A stretch of 33,139 nucleotides of DNA from Romboutsia sp. (lineage in GTDB: Bacteria > Bacillota > Clostridia > Peptostreptococcales > Peptostreptococcaceae), in the NCBI GenBank assembly GCA_017889265.1, contig JAGHEK010000036.1:1-33139 (forward strand), written 5' to 3'. The translations under genes were made by a program, and so were the position numbers. Positions 27,507 to 33,139 of the stretch are shown one piece after another. The first letter of the stretch is position 1. The number at the start of each line of letters is the position of its first letter. The notes under the pieces were generated by a model that saw only the letters and a list, made by a program, of their open reading frames with translations, did no database searches and was not told the origin of the DNA.

Positions 27507-28832
27507 ATGAGAGCATACGATATTATAAAGAAAAAAAGAGATAATAAAGAGCTTACAAAAGAAGAAATAGATTATTTTATAGATAAATATTCAAACGGTG
27601 AAATTCCAGATTATCAAGCATCATCATTTTTGATGGCCATATATTTAAATAAAATGAACTCTAAAGAAACTACATATCTAACTGAAGCTATGATGAAATC
27701 TGGAGAAATCATAGATTTATCTAGCATAAATGGTATAAAAGTTGATAAGCATAGCACAGGAGGAGTTGGAGATAAAACTACAATAGCTTTAGCTCCAATA
27801 GTTTCTGCTTGTGGTGCTCCTGTTGCTAAAATGTCAGGAAGGGGTCTTGGTCATACCGGGGGAACTTTAGATAAATTAGAATCTATACCGGGATTTTCAG
27901 TAGACCTTGATTCTGAAAAATTTATAGAGTTGGTAAATAGTGAAAAAATAGCAGTTTGCGGTCAAACATCTTCCATAGCTTTAGCAGATAAAAAAATGTA
28001 TGCCTTAAGAGATGTTACTGCAACTGTTGAAAATATATCTTTAATATCTTCTAGTATAATGTGTAAAAAATTAGCCTCTGGAGCTGATGCTATACTTCTT
28101 GATGTAAAAACTGGTGATGGAGCATTTATGAAGACTTTGGATGATTCTTTTGAACTTGCTAAAGCCATGGTTGATATAGGTTGTGGTATGGAAAAAGAAA
28201 CTATAGCTATAGTTACGGATATGGACGAACCACTTGGATATGCTGTTGGAAATTCTTTAGAAGTTATAGAAGCTATAGAAACTTTAAAAGGAAATGGTCC
28301 TAAGGATTTTGTTCTTCTTTGTGAAACTTTAGGGGCTTATATGCTAGTTTTATCTAAGGTAGCTACGGATTTTGAAGATGGTATTAAAAAAGTAAGAGAA
28401 GTTATAGAAAATAAAAAAGCACTTGAAAAGTTAAAAACTTTTATAAAAAATCAAGGTGGAAATCCAGATGTAGTTGATGATTATTCATTATTTGATAAAG
28501 CTAAGAATACTTACTTAGTAAAATCTCAAAAAGATGGTTATGTAAATAAGATAAAAGCAGAAGATATAGGTATATCTGCAATGATATTAGGTGCAGGTAG
28601 AGAAACTAAAGAAGATTTACTAGACTTATCTGCAGGTATTATATTAAATAAAAAAGTTGGAGATTATGTGAAAGAAGGCGAGACAATAGCTACTATTTAT
28701 TATAATAAAGAAGATAAATTAGAAAATTCTATAAAAATGATTTTAGATGCATATTTTATAGAAGAAAATAAAATAGATTCTAAAAAGTTAATATATGGTG
28801 TGGTTACTAAAGATTATATAAAAAAATATTAA
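27507..28832 (+). CDS. pdp: Pyrimidine-nucleoside phosphorylase
   Basis: KVDKHSTGGVGDKTTIALAPIVSACGAPVAKMSGRGLGHTGGTLDKLESIPGF; AMILGAGRETKED. Confidence 0.95.
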   Translation: MRAYDIIKKKRDNKELTKEEIDYFIDKYSNGEIPDYQASSFLMAIYLNKMNSKETTYLTEAMMKSGEIIDLSSINGIKVDKHSTGGVGDKTTIALAPIVSACGAPVAKMSGRGLGHTGGTLDKLESIPGFSVDLDSEKFIELVNSEKIAVCGQTSSIALADKKMYALRDVTATVENISLISSSIMCKKLASGADAILLDVKTGDGAFMKTLDDSFELAKAMVDIGCGMEKETIAIVTDMDEPLGYAVGNSLEVIEAIETLKGNGPKDFVLLCETLGAYMLVLSKVATDFEDGIKKVREVIENKKALEKLKTFIKNQGGNPDVVDDYSLFDKAKNTYLVKSQKDGYVNKIKAEDIGISAMILGAGRETKEDLLDLSAGIILNKKVGDYVKEGETIATIYYNKEDKLENSIKMILDAYFIEENKIDSKKLIYGVVTKDYIKKY

Positions 28833-28845
28833 AATATTGATTATA

Positions 28846-28884
28846 AAAAGTCTAACGTGTAAAAAATAACGTTAGATTTTTTTT
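28846..28884 (+). terminator. Rho-independent terminator after pdp
   Basis: tctaacgt...acgttaga followed by TTTTTTTT. Confidence 0.8.
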
Positions 28885-28903
28885 ATAAAAATACAGTCTA
28901 ATA

Positions 28904-28910
28904 TTCGACA
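28904..28910 (-). promoter_or_regulatory. 0A-box-like heptamer upstream of mltG
   Basis: TTCGACA = reverse complement of TGTCGAA. Confidence 0.35.
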
Positions 28911-28979
28911 AAATATTGTATATTTATAATATAAGATTTATAATATATTATAATGAATTTTAATAAGGGAGAAAATTGA

Positions 28980-30010
28980 TGAAAAAAATATATAAATTAG
29001 TAATACCTATCTTTATAATATTATTTTTTGGATTCTTATTGTTTACTAAAATAGGTCCTTATGATAAAAATAATACTAAGGATATAGTAGTAGATATACC
29101 TATGGGATCTAGTGTTAAAGATATAACGGATATATTATATGATAAAAAACTTATAAAGAGTAAAATGGTGTTTAAGTATAACGTTAAATCTAGTAAAAAA
29201 GCATCTGAATTTAAGGCAGGTAAGTATAAATTAAATCAAACTTTGACTAATAATGAAATTATAGATATAATTGCATCTGGAAAAGTTTTTAATGAAGGTA
29301 TAAAAGTAACTTTTCCTGAAGGATTAACTTATAAAGAAACTATAGATATTTTAGTTAAAAATAATTTAGGTAAAAAAGAAACTTATGAAGCCTTAATAAA
29401 TAGTCCAAAAGATTTTTATGATAAATTTGAATTCTTAAATCAAGAAGATATAATTTCTTTGGAAGGATTTTTATATCCTTCAACTTATTACTTCAAAGAA
29501 AATGCAACTGAAAAAGAAATACTTGAGGTTATGTTATCTCAATTTGATAAGGTTTATGATGAAAAGCTAAAGTTAAGACAAAAAGAAGTAGATATGACTT
29601 TACAAGAAGTAATAAATTTGGCATCAATAGTAGAAAAAGAAGCAGTTTTAGATGAAGATAGACCTATTATTGCAAGCGTATTTTTTAATAGACTAGATAT
29701 AGATATGCCACTTCAATCTGATGCTACTATACAGTATGCATTTGACAAAAGAAAAGAAATAGTAACTTATAATGACTTAGAAATAAATTCTTCATACAAT
29801 AGTTATAAAAATAAAGGGCTTCCTCCAACTCCTATTGCAAACCCTAGTATAAAGTCGATAGAAGCAGTTCTTTATCCAAAAGAAACTGATTATCTATATT
29901 TTGTTGCTAAGGTTGACGGAGGTAATAACTATAGTACTACTTATGAACAACATCTAAAATACGTTGAAGAATATAGGGAAGAAAGAGATAAACTAAAAAA
30001 ACAAAATTAA
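28980..30010 (+). CDS. mltG: Endolytic transglycosylase MltG
   Basis: N-terminal TM, EGLTYKETIDIL, LEGFLYPSTYYF, LASIVEKEA, NRLDIDMPLQSDATIQYA, GLPPTPIANPS. ATG 28980 or TTG 28977. Confidence 0.94.
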
Positions 30011-30060
30011 AGGATTATGCTTTAAGGTATAATCCATATTAATTATTAAGGAGAAATTTT

Positions 30061-30705
30061 ATGGGTAATATAGTTAATAATTTAGTTGAAAATTATATAA
30101 GGGAAACTTTAAAAGAAAAAGATGGATTGTTAAAAGAATTAGAAATATATGCAGATAAAAATAATGTTCCAATAATTCACAAAGAAGTTTCAGAGCTTCT
30201 TAGAGTTATACTTAAAATAAAAAGACCTAAAAGAATATTAGAAGTGGGTTGTGCTATAGGATATTCTTCTATATTTTTTGCATCATGCCTTGATGATATA
30301 GAAATTATAACTATTGAACGAAATCAAGATATGATAAAAAAAGCAAAGGAAAATATAAAAAAAGCAGGATTTAATAATATAACTATAATTGAAAATGATG
30401 CAGTTGATGCATTAAAAGATATACATGGTGAATTTGATATGATTTTTTTAGATGCAGCAAAAGGTCAGTATAAATTATTTTATGATATGGTTATAGATAA
30501 TTTAAAAACAGGTGGGCTTTTAGTATCTGATAATATATTATATAAAGGTATGGTTGCACACGATGATTTTGTTGTCAAAAGAAAAAAGACCATAGTAAAA
30601 AGAATGAGAGATTATCTTGATTATATTTCTAATTGTGATTATTTAGATACATCTTTAATACCTATAGGTGATGGAGTAGCTCTTAGTTATAAGAAAGAGG
30701 TGTAG
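30061..30705 (+). CDS. Class I SAM O-methyltransferase (YrrM/TrmR-like)
   Basis: RILEVGCAIGYSSIFFASCL, DMIFLDAAKGQYKLFYDMVIDNLKTGGLLVSDNILYKGMV. Confidence 0.92.
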   Translation: MGNIVNNLVENYIRETLKEKDGLLKELEIYADKNNVPIIHKEVSELLRVILKIKRPKRILEVGCAIGYSSIFFASCLDDIEIITIERNQDMIKKAKENIKKAGFNNITIIENDAVDALKDIHGEFDMIFLDAAKGQYKLFYDMVIDNLKTGGLLVSDNILYKGMVAHDDFVVKRKKTIVKRMRDYLDYISNCDYLDTSLIPIGDGVALSYKKEV

Positions 30706-30708
30706 ATA

Positions 30709-31623
30709 ATGCATAATGTTGAATTGTTAGTAGATGTACTTAATTATGAAAGTTTAAATATAGCTTTAGAAAATGGAGCAGATGCAGTTTGTATAGGAGA
30801 TGGACTTAAGAATTTTTCTTATGATGATTTAAGAAAAAGTATAGAATTATCACATAATTTAGATAAAAAAATCTATTTATATTTTAATAAGATACCTCAC
30901 GAAAAAGATTTATTAGACATAAAAAAATATTTAATAAATATAAAAGATTTTGATATAGATGCCATAGTAGTAATAGATGCAGGTACTTTAGAGTTAGTAA
31001 AACAAATAATACCAAGTGTTAGAGTGCATCTAAGTGACCAAGCTAATATAACTAATTATGAAACCGCAAAGTTTTGGTATAATCAAGGTATAAATAGACT
31101 TATGATTTCAAAAGAATTATCTCTTGAAGAAATAGGACAAATAAGAATTAATATACCTATGGATATGGAAATAGAAGTTTTAGCACACGGCTCTATACTT
31201 ATATCACATTCTGGTAGAAGTTTACTTAGTAACTTTATAAAAGATAAAACAAACAAAGTGAAAAAAGATTTTGATTTGACTAAAGATACTTATAATTTAG
31301 TCGAACAAAAAAGAGAAGGTCAATATTTCCCTGTTTATGAAGATGAAAGAGGAACTTTCCTTTATAATACAAAGGATTTATGTACTTTAGAATATTTACC
31401 TGATATCATAAAATCAGGTGTATATAGTCTAAGAATAGATACGAAATTTAAAAATAAAGACTACATAAAAGAAGTCGTAAAAGCATACAGAGTGAGTATT
31501 GATAAATTTTATGCACAAAAAGACAAGTGGAAATTTAATCCTATCTGGATTGAAAATTTAAAGAAGATAAATCATAGAGAATTAACATCTGGATTTTATC
31601 TTGATGAAATAAAGTTTGATTAA
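30709..31623 (+). CDS. Peptidase U32 / TrhP-like family protein (short, Fe-S cysteines absent)
   Basis: ELLVDVLNYESLNIALENGADAVCIGD, VHLSDQANITNYETAKFWYNQGINRLMISKELSLEEI, VLAHGSILISHSGRSLLSNF, GQYFPVYEDERGTFLYNTKDLC. Confidence 0.88.
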   Translation: MHNVELLVDVLNYESLNIALENGADAVCIGDGLKNFSYDDLRKSIELSHNLDKKIYLYFNKIPHEKDLLDIKKYLINIKDFDIDAIVVIDAGTLELVKQIIPSVRVHLSDQANITNYETAKFWYNQGINRLMISKELSLEEIGQIRINIPMDMEIEVLAHGSILISHSGRSLLSNFIKDKTNKVKKDFDLTKDTYNLVEQKREGQYFPVYEDERGTFLYNTKDLCTLEYLPDIIKSGVYSLRIDTKFKNKDYIKEVVKAYRVSIDKFYAQKDKWKFNPIWIENLKKINHRELTSGFYLDEIKFD

Positions 31624-31634
31624 GGAGATAAAAT

Positions 31635-32258
31635 ATGAGCAAAAGACCATTAATAATAGGTATAACAGGAGGAACGGGTTCAGGTAAAAGTACTGTCTGT
31701 AAGGCTATAGTCGAAAATATACCTAGTGAAAAAATAGCCATTTTAGAGCAAGATGCTTATTATAAAGACCAATCACATTTAAGTTTTGAAGAAAGATTAA
31801 AAACTAACTATGACCACCCACTTTCTTTTGATAATCATCTTTTAATAAATCATATAGAAGATTTATGTAATGGAAAGTCCATACAAAAACCAATATATGA
31901 TTATGAAAAGCATACAAGAAAGCTAGATGAAACAATATTAGTTGAACCTAAAGATATAATAATTGTAGAAGGTATAATGATTTTAGAAGATGAAAATTTA
32001 AGAAATAAGCTAGATATAAAAATATATGTAGATACGGAAGATGATATAAGAATACTTAGAAGAATTCAAAGAGATATAAAAGAAAGAGGAAGAAGTGTTG
32101 ATTCGGTTATAGAACAATACTTAACTACTGTAAAACCTGCACACGACCAATTCGTTGAGCCTTATAAAAAATATGCAGACATAATAATGCCAGAAGGTGG
32201 AGAAAATCAGGTTGCAATAGATATAGTAATAAGTAAAATAAAAATTCAATTAGATTAG
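31635..32258 (+). CDS. udk: Uridine kinase
   Basis: [51 protein letters not shown]. Confidence 0.96.
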   Translation: MSKRPLIIGITGGTGSGKSTVCKAIVENIPSEKIAILEQDAYYKDQSHLSFEERLKTNYDHPLSFDNHLLINHIEDLCNGKSIQKPIYDYEKHTRKLDETILVEPKDIIIVEGIMILEDENLRNKLDIKIYVDTEDDIRILRRIQRDIKERGRSVDSVIEQYLTTVKPAHDQFVEPYKKYADIIMPEGGENQVAIDIVISKIKIQLD

Positions 32259-32263
32259 TATTA

Positions 32264-32300
32264 ACCCCTTAGATATTGTTAAAAATGATATTTAAGGGGT
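32264..32300 (+). promoter_or_regulatory. Hairpin sequestering the SD of the PBP gene
   Basis: accccttagatat-tgttaaaaatg-atatttaaggggt (13 bp, one G-U); SD aaggggtg is in the 3' arm, ATG 32307. Confidence 0.55.
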
Positions 32301-32306
32301 GATTTT

Positions 32307-33139
32307 ATGGCAAGAAAAACAACTTTACCGAAAGAGATGTTAAGAAGGTCTTTTGCTATATTTTTTGTATGTATAGGAGTTTATTTATTTTTAATATATA
32401 GAACTTTTAATATACAAATAGTAAAAGGTGAAGAATATAAAAATAAACTAGAAAAACAAAATACTAATAAAATAGAATTAAATAATGGTAGAGGTACTAT
32501 ATATGATAGGAATAATAAACCTTTAACAGATACTAATACTAAAACAGTTTTGATAGTCGATAGACAAAAGTTTTTCAATGATCCAGATTTTAAAAACTTA
32601 GTAGAAGAAGCAATTGATATAAACAATGTAAAAGATAAAGAAGATTTAGTATATGATATATCATCTTCTTTAATTGAAATAGAAATCGATAATTTAGATT
32701 TTAAATTAGAAAAAGAATTAGAAAAAAACGGAGTAATCGTTGAAAATAGGAATTATAGATATCAAGAGAATGGTTTATTATCTCATACAATCGGATATAT
32801 AAGTAAATCTGATAATAAAGGTGTTTCCGGTATAGAAAAGTATCAAGAAGACATACTTAATAATTCTAATGAGGAATATGTATCAGTTTTTAAAGCTGGT
32901 CAAATAGGAGGAAATGTAGATAATAAATTTGTAAGTAATCTTAATGGAACTGTAAAAACTGTCAAAAAAAATGAAGATGCAAAGCATATAAGATTAACTA
33001 TAGATAAAGATATTCAAGAGAATTTAGAACGAGTTGTGGATAATGAAAAAAATCCTAGTGTAGCAATAATTTCTGATGTTGAAAAAGGCGAAATACTTGC
33101 TATGACTTCAAGACCTAATTTTGATCAATATAATATCGA
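32307..33139 (+). CDS. Class B penicillin-binding protein / SpoVD-like transpeptidase, N-terminal part (runs off right edge)
   Basis: MARKTTLPKEMLRRSFAIFFVCIGVYLFLIYRTFNIQIVKGEEYKNKLEKQNTNKIELNNGRGTIYDRNNKPLTDTNTKTVLI...; HTIGYI..., DVEKGEILAMTSRPNFDQYNI. Not in the ORF track. Confidence 0.92.
   Translation, partial: MARKTTLPKEMLRRSFAIFFVCIGVYLFLIYRTFNIQIVKGEEYKNKLEKQNTNKIELNNGRGTIYDRNNKPLTDTNTKTVLIVDRQKFFNDPDFKNLVEEAIDINNVKDKEDLVYDISSSLIEIEIDNLDFKLEKELEKNGVIVENRNYRYQENGLLSHTIGYISKSDNKGVSGIEKYQEDILNNSNEEYVSVFKAGQIGGNVDNKFVSNLNGTVKTVKKNEDAKHIRLTIDKDIQENLERVVDNEKNPSVAIISDVEKGEILAMTSRPNFDQYNI

Noticed and set aside
30012-30035. ggattat...ataatcc inverted repeat between mltG and the methyltransferase gene as a terminator
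   Set aside because: Only a 7-bp AT-rich stem without a U-run; too weak to call.
1-33139. CRISPR arrays, tRNA/rRNA genes, riboswitches, defence islands, prophage
   Set aside because: No regularly spaced repeats, no tRNA/rRNA sequence, no conserved riboswitch core, and no defence or phage genes recognised on either strand; gene content is core metabolism and sporulation.

Overview
AT-rich window from a low-GC, spore-forming Clostridia genome. Gene content and order look like Peptostreptococcaceae / Clostridioides relatives; this is inferred from gene order and no search was run. Almost everything is on the + strand and forms a conserved core superoperon: ackA, DUF177-rpmF, plsX, spoIIIAA-AH, asp23-like, nusB, a TsaD/M22-like paralog joined in frame to ispA, a divergent-PAP2 protein, dxs, tlyA, recN, spoIVB, spo0A, steA-steB, GT2, MraY-like, DUF3866, NUDIX, spoIIM, xerD-like, deoB, punA, pdp, mltG, trmR-like, U32-like, udk, and the start of a class B PBP. 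The only mobile element seen is a TnpB (IS200/IS605 OrfB) gene cut by the left edge. The ORF track misses rpmF and both edge-truncated genes (tnpB, PBP). I see no clear new defence system. The best observations are: (1) an uninterrupted TsaD-like::IspA fusion ORF where relatives usually have xseA-xseB between the two genes; (2) a XerD homolog with three catalytic residues substituted (R->K, H->S, H->N) that still encodes the deoB ribosome-binding site; (3) a U32 protein lacking the usual Fe-S cysteines; (4) a textbook SigH promoter for spo0A overlapping a perfect 0A box; (5) a perfect 7-4-7 palindrome on the consensus promoter of DUF177-rpmF; (6) three hairpins that bury Shine-Dalgarno sequences (asp23-like, spoIIM, PBP).
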